From Streptomyces tsukubensis (GTDB lineage Bacteria > Actinomycetota > Actinomycetes > Streptomycetales > Streptomycetaceae): a stretch of 64,000 nt of DNA. The notes under the pieces were generated by a model. The model saw only the letters and a program-made list of their open reading frames with translations, was not told the DNA's origin and ran no database searches. The position numbers and the translations under genes were made by a program. Where the stretch lies: NCBI RefSeq assembly GCF_009296025.1, contig NZ_CP045178.1:8308001-8372000 (forward strand), given 5' to 3'. Shown here piece after piece: positions 1 to 8,537 of the stretch. Each line of letters starts with the position of its first letter. Within the stretch, counting starts at the first letter, position 1.

Positions 1-321
1 GACGCGAACAGTGCCCGCGCCGCGTCCCTGCGCGACGGCAATCAGGAGCTGATCGCCGCCAACCGGGTGGTGGAGAATCTGCCCGCGCTCGCCGAGGCGG
101 CGTCCAGGGGGCTCGCGGGCGCCAGCCTCACCGTCCTCAACGGCACCGATGGCGTCAACGAGATGGCAGCCGGCCTGGTCAACCAGGGCATGGCCATCCT
201 GAAGTCGATCCAGCGCCCGGCCGCCGCGCCCGCGGGCTCCAGCGGCCCCGAGGCCAACAGCGCCCCCGGCGCCGTGGCGGCGAACGGAGCGCCGACAGGG
301 ACGCCCGCCCAGCGAAGCTGA
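1..321 (+). CDS. Flotillin/SPFH family protein, C-terminal fragment
   Basis: This is the 3' end of a gene that begins before the window. The reading frame is open from base 1 and stops with TGA at 319-321. The visible 106 residues match the C-terminal part of flotillins: a helical stretch with NQELIAANRVVENLPALAEAA, then a segment on a novel predicted loop (LTVLNGTDGVNEMAAGLVNQG), then a low-complexity Pro/Ala/Gly tail. Flotillins are membrane-associated scaffold proteins of lipid microdomains; their SPFH domain and membrane anchor would lie upstream and cannot be seen. A strong hairpin follows at 328-357, so the transcript probably ends there. Family assignment is fairly safe, while the exact role in this organism is unknown. 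Confidence 0.75.
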   Translation, partial: DANSARAASLRDGNQELIAANRVVENLPALAEAASRGLAGASLTVLNGTDGVNEMAAGLVNQGMAILKSIQRPAAAPAGSSGPEANSAPGAVAANGAPTGTPAQRS

Positions 322-327
322 CGCGAC

Positions 328-357
328 TGCCCCGTCCGGTCCGCTCCGGACGGGGCA
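328..357 (+). terminator. Hairpin terminator after the flotillin gene
   Basis: A perfect 12-bp inverted repeat (328-339 with 346-357) and a 6-base loop starts 7 bases after the flotillin stop codon. No T tract follows, which is usual for high-GC actinobacterial terminators. Confidence 0.7.
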
Positions 358-467
358 GGGGAGGGACCTGACGGGTCAGCCGCGCGCGACGGTCCTTCTT
401 GCCGGCCCCACTCGACCCGGGCGCAATCCCGCTTGCCCCGCCCACCCCGAGGAAGCAGGATGCGGGC

Positions 468-1337
468 ATGCGATTCTCGGTCAACATTCCGAACTTCGGG
501 GACTTCGCCGACCCCGGGACGGTCGCGAGGACAGCGGTGGCCGCCGAGCGGGCCGGGTGGGACGCGCTCTTCGTCTGGGACCACGTGGTGCACGACAAAC
601 GTCTGCGCGCCGGGGCCCCCTTCGGCGACCCGTGGATGCTGCTCACCGCCGCCGCGCTCGCCACCTCAAGCCTGAAACTGGGCACGCTGGTCACTCCCGT
701 AGCCCGGCGCCGACCGGAGCAGCTCGCCCGGCAGGTGGCGACCCTCGACGCGCTCAGTGGCGGGCGGGTGATCTTCGGCGCGGGGCTCGGCGGCCCGATC
801 GAGGACGAGTACGGCAGCTTCGGCGGGCCGACCGACCCCGTGGTGCTCGCCGAACGGCTCGACGAGGGGCTGGAACTGCTCGGCCGCTACTGGTCGGGCG
901 AGCGGGTCGACCACGTCGGGCGCTACTACACGGTCAGTGACGTGACCTTGCTTCCGGCCACCGTGCAGCGTCCCCGGCCACCTGTGTGGGTCGGTGGATA
1001 CTGGCCCAACCGGCCGCCGATGCGCAGAGCCGCGCGCTGGGACGGCGCTGTCCCCCTGTTCGCCTCGGCCCCGCACGGGCACGTGCCGCCGGCGGAGGAG
1101 GTACGCGAACTGACCGCGTACGTCCGACGGCATCGAGGAGAGCGCGGGGACACCCCCTTCGACATCGTTCTCGGCGGAGCCAGCCCCGGAGCCCCCGCCA
1201 AGGCCCGCGACCTGATCGGGCCACTGGCCGACGCGGGTGCGACCTGGTGGGACGAGCGACAGATCCAGACCGAGGAGGGTCTGGACCGGCTCGCCCCGGT
1301 CCTGCGGCGTATCGAGCAGGGGCCCCCGGTGCTGTGA
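468..1337 (+). CDS. LLM-class F420-dependent oxidoreductase
   Basis: A 289-residue luciferase-like monooxygenase-fold protein. The start MRFSVNIPNFGDFADP is the usual first beta strand of this family; it is preceded by a GAGGAAG ribosome site, so the in-frame upstream extension to 399 is not used. Family features include the AERAGWDALFVWDH segment near residue 25, LKLGTLVTPVARRRPEQLARQVATLD with the SGGR turn, and GAGLGG (about residues 103-108). Actinobacterial members usually use coenzyme F420 as hydride carrier, but the substrate is not predictable. It is convergent with the MurJ-like gene, only 47 bases separating the stops. Confidence 0.8.
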   Translation: MRFSVNIPNFGDFADPGTVARTAVAAERAGWDALFVWDHVVHDKRLRAGAPFGDPWMLLTAAALATSSLKLGTLVTPVARRRPEQLARQVATLDALSGGRVIFGAGLGGPIEDEYGSFGGPTDPVVLAERLDEGLELLGRYWSGERVDHVGRYYTVSDVTLLPATVQRPRPPVWVGGYWPNRPPMRRAARWDGAVPLFASAPHGHVPPAEEVRELTAYVRRHRGERGDTPFDIVLGGASPGAPAKARDLIGPLADAGATWWDERQIQTEEGLDRLAPVLRRIEQGPPVL

Positions 1338-1384
1338 GCCGACCCCAGCCGTGAGCCGGCCGACCGTCGGACGAGCCGCCTCCC

Positions 1385-3151
1385 CTACCGCATCCCCGGA
1401 AGCCGGCGCAGTTCATCGATCCGCATGGCCCGTCCGCACAGGAGGAAGGCGGCCACCAGCACCACCGCCCCGGCGACCAGCGCCACCAGGGTGTCCGCCG
1501 TCCCCGAGGCCGCCGTGAAGGGGAGCCGTCCTGAGACCCCGCGCGCCGCCGCCCAGCCGAGCGCCGCCGCCACTCCTGAGGCGGCGATCAGCTTCGCGTA
1601 GGTGGCCGCCAGCCGTCTGCCGTCGATCCTGCCGCCCATCCGCCGCCGCAGCAGCCGCAAGGTCAGACCCATGCCCGCCAGGTACGAGAGCGAGTAGGCG
1701 CCCGCCATTCCCGTCACCGCCCAGCGCGGTGAGAGCAGCAGGTGACAGGCGGTGGCGAGGGCGATGTTCACGGCGGCGGTCGCGGCGGCCATGAGGAACG
1801 GCGTCCTGGTGTCCTCGAAGGCGTAGAAACCGCGCAGGAGCACGTACTGCGCGGAGAAAGGGATCAGCCCCAGCCCGAGCGCCTGGAGCATCTGACCGAG
1901 CGGGACGGCCGTCGACGGATCGGCGGCGCCATGGGCGAAGACGACTTCCGCGAGTTGAGGGCCGAGTGCGACGAAGAAGAACGCGGCGGGCACGATGACG
2001 GTCCCCGTGACCCGCAGCGTCCGGGACATGCCGTCCCGCAGGTCCCCGAGACGGCCTTCCACCGCGGCCCGGCTCAGCCTCGGGAGCAGGGCCGTCATCA
2101 CCGACACGGTCGCGATCGACTGCGGAAGCATCCAGAAGGTCTGCGCGTACGAGTACGCCGAGTACCCCACGCCTCCGTGCGGCAGCGCGTCGTCCGCCGC
2201 GTTGGCGTACCGCGTGACCACCGTCATGGCGGCGAGGTTGGCCAGGACGAGGAGCAACGTCCAGCGGGCAGCGCGTACGCTGCCGCCGAGGCCGCTGCCG
2301 CGCCAGTCGAAGCGCGGACGCGGTCGGAAACCGGCCGCCCGCGCGAAGGGCACCAGCGCCAGCGCCTGAAGGGCGAGCGCGCCCGTGGTCCCGATGCCGA
2401 GCAGTGTCGTCTGGGCCGAGGTGATGTCCTCGACCCGGTCGGGGACGGTGAGTATCCCCAGATACAGCCCGAACATCGCGATGAGTACCGCGTTGTTGAG
2501 TACGGGGGTCCACATCATCGCCCCGAACCGTTCGCGGGCGTTGAGTACTTGGCCGAAGATGCTGAACACGCCGTAGAAGAAGATCTGCGGAAGCAGGAAC
2601 CGAGCGAAGGTCACCGTCAGTTCGAACGCGGCGTGGTGGCCGGGGGAGTTCTCCATGTAGACGGAGACGATCTGCGGCGCGCACCACACCGCGAGCAGCG
2701 TGCCCGTTCCCAGAACGCACAGGACCATCGTCACCAGGCGCTGCTCGTAGGCGCTGCCGCCGTCGGCGTGTGTGCTCCTGGCCCGGACGAGCTGCGGGAC
2801 GAGTACCGCGTTGAGCGCGCCGCCGATCAGCAGTGTGTACAGGCTCGTCGGCACGGTGTTGGCCGTGTTGTAGGTGCTGGCGAGCAGGCCGGTGCCGAGC
2901 GCCGCCGCCTGGAGCATCGTCCTGATGAGGCCGGTGGCGCGCGACACCATGGTGCCGAGCGCCATCAGCATCGACGACCGGGCCAGACCGCCCTTCCCGC
3001 CGCCCGCTGGTCCGTCCGGAGGTGCCTGCGCGCGCCGCCCCTTCCGCTTCCCGGCAGCGTGCCGCCCACGCCCCCGGGGACGCGCCCCGTCCTGCCCGGT
3101 CCCGGCCGTCACGGACCCGGTCCCGGTCCTGATCTCTGTCCCCTCCGCCAT
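1385..3151 (-). CDS. MurJ/MviN-family lipid flippase (paralogue)
   Basis: An integral membrane protein of about 588 residues in the MOP superfamily. After a basic, Gly/Pro-rich cytoplasmic N-terminus (about 55 residues) comes the MviN signature: GTMVSRATGLIRTML, then a long series of about 14 hydrophobic helices. Family members flip lipid II, the peptidoglycan precursor, to the outer face of the membrane. The protein is shorter than the main Streptomyces MurJ, which carries long extra regions, and its neighbours are not cell wall genes, so it may be a second, specialised copy; that is inference. The ATG at 3151 is chosen over an in-frame TTG at 3160; neither has a good ribosome site. Confidence 0.8.
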   Translation of the reverse strand: MAEGTEIRTGTGSVTAGTGQDGARPRGRGRHAAGKRKGRRAQAPPDGPAGGGKGGLARSSMLMALGTMVSRATGLIRTMLQAAALGTGLLASTYNTANTVPTSLYTLLIGGALNAVLVPQLVRARSTHADGGSAYEQRLVTMVLCVLGTGTLLAVWCAPQIVSVYMENSPGHHAAFELTVTFARFLLPQIFFYGVFSIFGQVLNARERFGAMMWTPVLNNAVLIAMFGLYLGILTVPDRVEDITSAQTTLLGIGTTGALALQALALVPFARAAGFRPRPRFDWRGSGLGGSVRAARWTLLLVLANLAAMTVVTRYANAADDALPHGGVGYSAYSYAQTFWMLPQSIATVSVMTALLPRLSRAAVEGRLGDLRDGMSRTLRVTGTVIVPAAFFFVALGPQLAEVVFAHGAADPSTAVPLGQMLQALGLGLIPFSAQYVLLRGFYAFEDTRTPFLMAAATAAVNIALATACHLLLSPRWAVTGMAGAYSLSYLAGMGLTLRLLRRRMGGRIDGRRLAATYAKLIAASGVAAALGWAAARGVSGRLPFTAASGTADTLVALVAGAVVLVAAFLLCGRAMRIDELRRLPGMR

Positions 3152-3197
3152 ACGGCTCAATGTACGGACAGGGGTGCGGCCCGCACGAAGCCGCCCC

Positions 3198-4073
3198 TCA
3201 CATGTGGTCGAGCAGGACGTGCAGGGCCGGATTGTCGTTGTTCCTCCGCCAGGCGAGGGCCAGTTCCACGGGTTCGGGGGCGGCGAGTACGACCTCCTTG
3301 AAGACCACCCCCGCGTACCGCAGCCGGGCCGCGGTCTCGGGGACGAGCGCGATTCCCCAGCCGCCGTTGACCAGGGCGAGAATGCTGTGCACCTGGGTCA
3401 GGTACTGCGTGAAGACGGGTACGATCCTGGCCGCCCTGAAGACGCTGATCAGCAGCTCGTGGAAGTAGCGCGACTCGATCGGCGAGTACATCAGGACGTC
3501 CCGCCCGTCGAAGTCCCTGATGTCGAGCGGTTCCTCGCCCTCCGCCAGCGGATGGGCGGACGGCACAGCGGCGAGCAGCCGCTCCTCGGCCGCGGCCCGG
3601 AACTCCAGATCGGGATCGCTGACGGGCGGCCTGACCAGCCCCAGATCGAGGCTGTACTCCGTCAACGATTCGAGCTGGTCACGTGTGATCATCTCGCGCA
3701 GCACGATCTCCACCCCCGGCAGCGCGGCCCGCGCGGTGTCGAGCAGTTCGTCGAGCATGGAGTAGGCACCCGCCGCGGTGAAGCCGATGGCGAGACTGCC
3801 CGCCTCACCTGCCGAGACCTGTCGTGCGGCCAGGGTGGCGTGCTGAGCCTGGCGCAGGACGCGGCGCGCCTCGTTGAGGAACGCCCGCCCCGCGGGCGTG
3901 AGCCGCACCGAGCGGTTGGTCCTGTCGAAGAGCTGGACGCGAAGGTCTCCCTCCAGCAACTGGATCTGCCGGCTGAGTGGCGGCTGCGTCATCTGTAGGC
4001 GCACCGCCGCCCTGCCGAAGTGCAGCTCCTCGGCCACCGCCACGAAGTTGGTGAGTTGCGTCAGCGTGAACAA
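3198..4073 (-). CDS. LysR-family transcriptional regulator
   Basis: A 291-residue LysR-type regulator. The N-terminal winged helix-turn-helix is clear: LTQLTNFVAVAEELHFGRAA, MTQPPLSRQIQLLEGDLRVQLFDRT, and RLTPAGRAFLNEARRVL. The substrate-binding domain begins with SLAIGFTAAGAYSMLDELL at about residue 90. The start is TTG at 4073, five bases after GGGAGAG; the reading frame is open further upstream to 4445 but would add a non-homologous extension. It is divergent from the formate dehydrogenase operon and may regulate it or a gene elsewhere; the inducer is unknown. The family resembles regulators of aromatic-acid or chloro-catechol genes (CbbR/BenM type) in the N-terminal helix. Confidence 0.85.
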   Translation of the reverse strand: MFTLTQLTNFVAVAEELHFGRAAVRLQMTQPPLSRQIQLLEGDLRVQLFDRTNRSVRLTPAGRAFLNEARRVLRQAQHATLAARQVSAGEAGSLAIGFTAAGAYSMLDELLDTARAALPGVEIVLREMITRDQLESLTEYSLDLGLVRPPVSDPDLEFRAAAEERLLAAVPSAHPLAEGEEPLDIRDFDGRDVLMYSPIESRYFHELLISVFRAARIVPVFTQYLTQVHSILALVNGGWGIALVPETAARLRYAGVVFKEVVLAAPEPVELALAWRRNNDNPALHVLLDHM

Positions 4074-4326
4074 CGATGCTCTCCCGGTATCAGTACCTCG
4101 GAAACCCACGTGGGACGTGGATCGACCGAAGAGCCTAACCGGCGCATCACCCCATGTCGGGGCGGGCCGCACGGAACGCGACGAACGGCCAGGGAGGACC
4201 GCCGGGGGACACCACCACGTACCCCCGCGGAATGCGGGCGCGCGCGTCCGGCGCCAAGTGGCTGATCCGGGCGCCCCGGGTGACTCTGGGGGATGACCCC
4301 CACGCCCGCGTCGGAGGAGAGCAGCG
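4074..4326. promoter_or_regulatory. Divergent LysR / formate dehydrogenase promoter region
   Basis: This 253-base region must hold both promoters. Two structures stand out: a perfect 10-bp palindrome CCCACGTGGG at 4105-4114, a plausible regulator site close to the LysR start, and a small hairpin TGGGGG-ATGA-CCCCCA at 4286-4301 in the presumed leader just before the GGAGGAGAG ribosome site of the alpha-subunit gene. No clear -35/-10 pair was recognised. Confidence 0.4.
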
Positions 4327-7300
4327 ATGGGCTTGCGCAGACTGATCCACGACTGGCCCGTCCACCGGCAGATCGCGCAGGGTGACCCGCTCGGCCGGGG
4401 GCGTTCCGCCATGTCGGAGCGGACGGAGACACTGCGCCCCCGCACGGAAACCGCCGATCGGGTGGTCCAGTCGATCTGCCCCTACTGCGCCGTCGGCTGC
4501 GGACAGCAGGTGTACGTGAAGGACGAGAAGGTCGTCCAGATCGAGGGCGACCCCGGCTCGCCGGTCAGCCGGGGACGGCTCTGCCCCAAGGGGGCCGCCA
4601 CCCTCCAGCTCACCACCGGGGACGCACGCCGAAAACAGGTACTCCACCGCAGGCCGTACGGGACCGGGTGGGAGTCGCTCGACCTGGAGACGGCCATGGA
4701 CATGGTGGCGGAGCGGGTCATCGAGACCCGCCGCCGCACCTGGGAGTGGGAGCACGCGGGGGCACGGACCGCCCGCACGCTCGGCATCGCGAGTCTCGGC
4801 GGCGCCACCCTCGACAACGAGGAGAACTACCTGATCAAGAAGTTGCTGACCGGCCTCGGCGTGGTCCAGGTGGAGAACCAGGCCCGCGTCTGCCACAGCT
4901 CCACCGTCACGGGCCTCGGCACCTCCTTCGGCCGCGGCGGCGCCACCACCTTCATGCAGGATCTCCAGCACTCCGACTGCATCGTCATCCAGGGATCCAA
5001 CTACGCGGAGGCCCACCCCGTCGGCTTCCAGTGGGTCATGGAGGCCAAGGCACGCGGCGCCCGCGTCATCCACGTGGACCCCCGGTACACCCGTACCAGC
5101 GCCCTCGCCGACGAGCACGTGCCCATCAGGGCGGGCAGCGACATCGCCTTCCTCGGCGGGATCATCAACCATGTCCTGACCGAGGAGAAGGACTTCAGGG
5201 AGTACGTCCTCGCCTACACCAACGCGGCCTGTCTGGTCCGCGAGGAGTTCCAGGACACCGAGGAGCTCGACGGCGTCTTCTCCGGATTCGACGAGGAGTA
5301 CGGGATCTACGATCCGTCGAGCTGGCAGTACGAAGGCGTGGACGTACAGGCCCCCTCCGGCGATGTCGATCAACAGTACAAGCGACTCCAGTCGGCCGGC
5401 GGCGCGGAATCCCACGGCTCCGGTGGTGCGCAGACGGCGGGCGCCCCGATCCGCGACGACACCCTCACCGACCCGCGCTGCGTCTACCAGATCCTCAAGC
5501 GCCACTACGCCCGCTACACCCCGGAGTTCGTGGAGGAGACCTGTGGGGTGCCGAAGGCCGCCTTCCTTCGGCTGTGCGGCGACCTCACCGCCAACTCGGG
5601 ACGTGAGAAGACCAGTTCCTTCGTGTACGCGGTCGGCTGGACCCAGCACTCCGTGGGCTCCCAGTACATCAGGGCAGCCTGCGTACTCCAGTTGCTGCTC
5701 GGCAACATCGGCAGGCCGGGCGGCGGTATCCAGGCACTGCGCGGACACGCCTCCATCCAGGGGTCGAGCGACATCCCCACCCTCTTCAACCTGCTGCCCG
5801 GCTACCTCCCCATGCCGCACGCCCACGAACACGAGGACCTGGAGGCGTTCATCGACGCCAGCCGCACGGAGAAGGGCTTCTGGGGCGACATGCGCGCCTA
5901 CTTCGTGAGCCTGCTCAAGGCGTACTACGGTGACGCGGCCACGGAGGAGAACGACTTCCGGTTCGACAACCTGCCCCGCCTCACCGGCTCGCACAGCACC
6001 TACGAGACGGTCGCTGCCCAGCTCGACGGGGTCTGCAAGGGCTACTTCCTGATGGGGGAGAACCCGGCGGTCGGCTCCGCCAACGTCCGGCTGCAACGCC
6101 TCGGCATGGCCCAGCTCGAATGGCTGGTCGTCCGTGACTTCTCCCTCATCGAATCCGCCACCTGGTGGAAGGACGGACCCGAGATCGAGAGCGGCGAGCT
6201 GCGTACGGAGGAGATCGCCACCGAGGTGTTCTTCTTCCCCGCCGCCGCGCACACCGAGAAGTCCGGCTCCTTCACCAACACCAACCGCATGCTCCAGTGG
6301 CACCACGCGGCCGTCGAACCCGAGGGCGACGCGCGCAGCGACCTCTGGTTCATGTATCACCTGGGCCGCCGCATCAAGGAGGCACTGGCCGCGTCCACCG
6401 ACCCCATGGACCGGGCCGTGCAGGAACTGACCTGGGACTATCCCGAGGAAGGCCCTCTGCGCGAACCCGTCGCCGACGCCGTCCTCGCCGAGATCAACGG
6501 CCACGGCCAGGACGGTTCCCCCCTCTCGGCCTACACCGAACTCAAGGACGACGGCTCCACCAAGTGCGGCTGCTGGATCTACTGCGGGGTGTACGCCGAC
6601 GGGGTCAACCAGGCGGCCCGCCGCAGACCCCACACGGAGCAGAGCTGGGTGGCGCCGGAATGGGGATGGGCCTGGCCCGCCAACCGCCGCATCCTCTACA
6701 ACCGCGCCTCCGCCGACCCGGAGGGGGCGCCGTGGAGCACCGCCAAGGCGTACGTGTGGTGGGACCAGGCGTCCGGCACCTGGACCGGCCACGACATCCC
6801 CGACTTCATCCCCGACCGTGCCCCGGGCTACGTACCTCCCGAAGGGGCGAAGGGGCCCGACGCGCTGCGCGGTGACGACCCGTTCATCATGCAGGCGGAC
6901 GGCAAGGGCTGGCTGTACGCCCCCGCGGGACTCGCGGACGGCCCACTGCCGACCCACTACGAGCCGCAGGACTCGCCGTTCACGAGCACCCTGCACCCCT
7001 CGACCTCACGTTCCCCGGCCCGCGGACTCCTGCGCCGTGCCGGCAACCGCTACCATCCCAGCGGCGAAGAGCCGGGTGCGGACGTCTACCCGTACATCGT
7101 GACCACCCACAGGCTCACCGAACACTTCACCGCGGGCGGGATGAGCCGGTGGTCGCCGTATCTCTCCGAATTGCAGCCCGAGTTCTTCTGCGAGCTGTCC
7201 CCGGAGCTCGCCGCCGAGAGGGGCCTCGAACACAACGGATGGGCCACCGTCATCACCGCGCGGGGCGCCGTGGAGGCCCGGGTCCTGGTGACGCACAGGC

Positions 7301-7569
7301 TCACCCCGCTGACCGTGCGGGGGCGCACCGTCCACCAGATCGGCATGCCCTTCCACTGGGGGCCGAACGGGCTGAGCACCGGCGACGCGGCGAACGAACT
7401 CGTCGCCATCGCCCTCGACCCGAGCTCCCATATCCAGGAGGACAAGGCCCTCACCGCCGACATCAGACCCGGTCGTCGGCCGCGCGGCCCCGACCTGCGC
7501 GAACTCGTCTCCGACTACCGGCGGCGGGCCGGCATCACCGATGCGACCGGTACGGAGGCACGCGCATGA
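4327..7569 (+). CDS. Formate dehydrogenase alpha subunit, molybdopterin type
   Basis: A 1080-residue molybdopterin bis-MGD oxidoreductase. The N-terminal 4Fe-4S motif CPYCAVGCG, with LCPKG further on, lies at about residues 57-90. The formate dehydrogenase active-site segment ENQARVCHSSTV has Cys189 where E. coli FdnG/FdoG have selenocysteine, followed by GTSFGRGGAT. Middle parts (IQGSNYAEAHPVGFQWVMEAK, HVDPRYTRTSALAD) and the C-terminal MGD-binding domain (FHWGPNGLSTGDAANEL) fit the FDH-N/O type. It would oxidise formate to CO2 and pass electrons to the beta subunit. The ATG at 4327 has a GGAGGAGAG site. No twin-arginine leader is seen, unlike exported FDH-N. The stop overlaps the next start (ATGA). 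Confidence 0.88.
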   Translation: MGLRRLIHDWPVHRQIAQGDPLGRGRSAMSERTETLRPRTETADRVVQSICPYCAVGCGQQVYVKDEKVVQIEGDPGSPVSRGRLCPKGAATLQLTTGDARRKQVLHRRPYGTGWESLDLETAMDMVAERVIETRRRTWEWEHAGARTARTLGIASLGGATLDNEENYLIKKLLTGLGVVQVENQARVCHSSTVTGLGTSFGRGGATTFMQDLQHSDCIVIQGSNYAEAHPVGFQWVMEAKARGARVIHVDPRYTRTSALADEHVPIRAGSDIAFLGGIINHVLTEEKDFREYVLAYTNAACLVREEFQDTEELDGVFSGFDEEYGIYDPSSWQYEGVDVQAPSGDVDQQYKRLQSAGGAESHGSGGAQTAGAPIRDDTLTDPRCVYQILKRHYARYTPEFVEETCGVPKAAFLRLCGDLTANSGREKTSSFVYAVGWTQHSVGSQYIRAACVLQLLLGNIGRPGGGIQALRGHASIQGSSDIPTLFNLLPGYLPMPHAHEHEDLEAFIDASRTEKGFWGDMRAYFVSLLKAYYGDAATEENDFRFDNLPRLTGSHSTYETVAAQLDGVCKGYFLMGENPAVGSANVRLQRLGMAQLEWLVVRDFSLIESATWWKDGPEIESGELRTEEIATEVFFFPAAAHTEKSGSFTNTNRMLQWHHAAVEPEGDARSDLWFMYHLGRRIKEALAASTDPMDRAVQELTWDYPEEGPLREPVADAVLAEINGHGQDGSPLSAYTELKDDGSTKCGCWIYCGVYADGVNQAARRRPHTEQSWVAPEWGWAWPANRRILYNRASADPEGAPWSTAKAYVWWDQASGTWTGHDIPDFIPDRAPGYVPPEGAKGPDALRGDDPFIMQADGKGWLYAPAGLADGPLPTHYEPQDSPFTSTLHPSTSRSPARGLLRRAGNRYHPSGEEPGADVYPYIVTTHRLTEHFTAGGMSRWSPYLSELQPEFFCELSPELAAERGLEHNGWATVITARGAVEARVLVTHRLTPLTVRGRTVHQIGMPFHWGPNGLSTGDAANELVAIALDPSSHIQEDKALTADIRPGRRPRGPDLRELVSDYRRRAGITDATGTEARA

Positions 7570-8537
7570 CCGCGGCGGAGACGAGCCCGGAGCACCTGCT
7601 CAGCGGCCCGGAGAAGGACCCCGCCGGCGACGCGGGCCACCGGGACGCCCCACCGCGCGTCGGCTTCTTCACCGACACCTCCGTATGCATCGGCTGCAAG
7701 GCGTGCGAGGTGGCGTGCAAGGAGTGGAACGCGATCCCCGAGGACGGGCTCTCCCTCAGCGGCATGTCGTACGACAACACCCAGGGGCTCGGCGCGTCGA
7801 CGTGGCGCCATGTGGCCTTCATCGAACAACCCACCGGCTCCTCGGGCTCCCGGCCCCCCGCGCCGCCCGCCGCTCCCGGGCCCGAGGGGCGCGCCCTGCT
7901 GCCGCTCACCGACGCCCCCGCGCCCGCCGCGAGCGCGCCCGGCTCGGGAGAGCTGCGGTGGCTGATGTCCTCCGACGTGTGCAAGCACTGCACCCACGCG
8001 GCCTGCCTGGACGTCTGCCCCACCGGTTCCCTCTTCCGTACGGAGTTCGGGACCGTCGTCGTGCAGGAGGACATCTGCAACGGCTGCGGATACTGCGTGC
8101 CCGCCTGCCCCTACGGTGTCATCGAACAACGGCCGACGGACGGCAGGGCCTTCAAGTGCACCCTGTGCTACGACCGTCTGGGCGCGGGGCAGGAACCCGC
8201 CTGCGCCAAGGCGTGCCCGACCGAGTCCATCCAGTTCGGCCCCCTCGACGAACTGCGCGAACGCGCCGCCCTGCGCGTCGATCAGCTCCACGAGGCAGGC
8301 GTCCCCGAAGCCAGGCTCTACGGCCACGAACCGGACAACGGGGTCGGCGGCGACGGGGCCTTCTTCCTGCTCCTCGACGAGCCCGAGGTGTACGGACTGC
8401 CTCCCGCCCCGGTCGTCACCACCAGGGACCTGCCCGCCATGTGGAAACACGCGGGCGCCGCCGCGCTCTCCCTGCTGGGCGGCGTCACTCTCTCCTTCGC
8501 GCTTCCCGCGCTGACCCGTAGGAAAGGAAGCCGATGA
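7566..8537 (+). CDS. Formate dehydrogenase beta subunit, 4Fe-4S ferredoxin type
   Basis: A 323-residue iron-sulfur electron carrier between the molybdopterin subunit and the membrane subunit. It has four Cys-rich cluster motifs: CIGCKACEVACKEW (about residue 40), CKHCTHAACLDVCPTG (about 139), CNGCGYCVPACPYGV (about 172) and CTLCYDRLGAGQEPACAKACPT (about 198), the classical DMSO-reductase-family beta pattern for four 4Fe-4S clusters. A Pro/Ala-rich insertion separates the first two. The C-terminus has one hydrophobic helix (AALSLLGGVTLSFALPAL) before a basic end, like the anchor helix of FdnH. Its ATG overlaps the previous stop and its stop overlaps the next ATG, so the three genes are translationally coupled. 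Confidence 0.87.
   Translation: MTAAETSPEHLLSGPEKDPAGDAGHRDAPPRVGFFTDTSVCIGCKACEVACKEWNAIPEDGLSLSGMSYDNTQGLGASTWRHVAFIEQPTGSSGSRPPAPPAAPGPEGRALLPLTDAPAPAASAPGSGELRWLMSSDVCKHCTHAACLDVCPTGSLFRTEFGTVVVQEDICNGCGYCVPACPYGVIEQRPTDGRAFKCTLCYDRLGAGQEPACAKACPTESIQFGPLDELRERAALRVDQLHEAGVPEARLYGHEPDNGVGGDGAFFLLLDEPEVYGLPPAPVVTTRDLPAMWKHAGAAALSLLGGVTLSFALPALTRRKGSR

Noticed and set aside
3198..4445. Longer LysR reading starting at 4445
   Set aside because: The extra 124 residues have no similarity to the family and cover the divergent promoter; TTG at 4073 has a strong ribosome site.
4147..6996. A 949-codon reverse-strand frame over the formate dehydrogenase gene
   Set aside because: The forward frame has clear molybdopterin enzyme motifs; the reverse one is a shadow.
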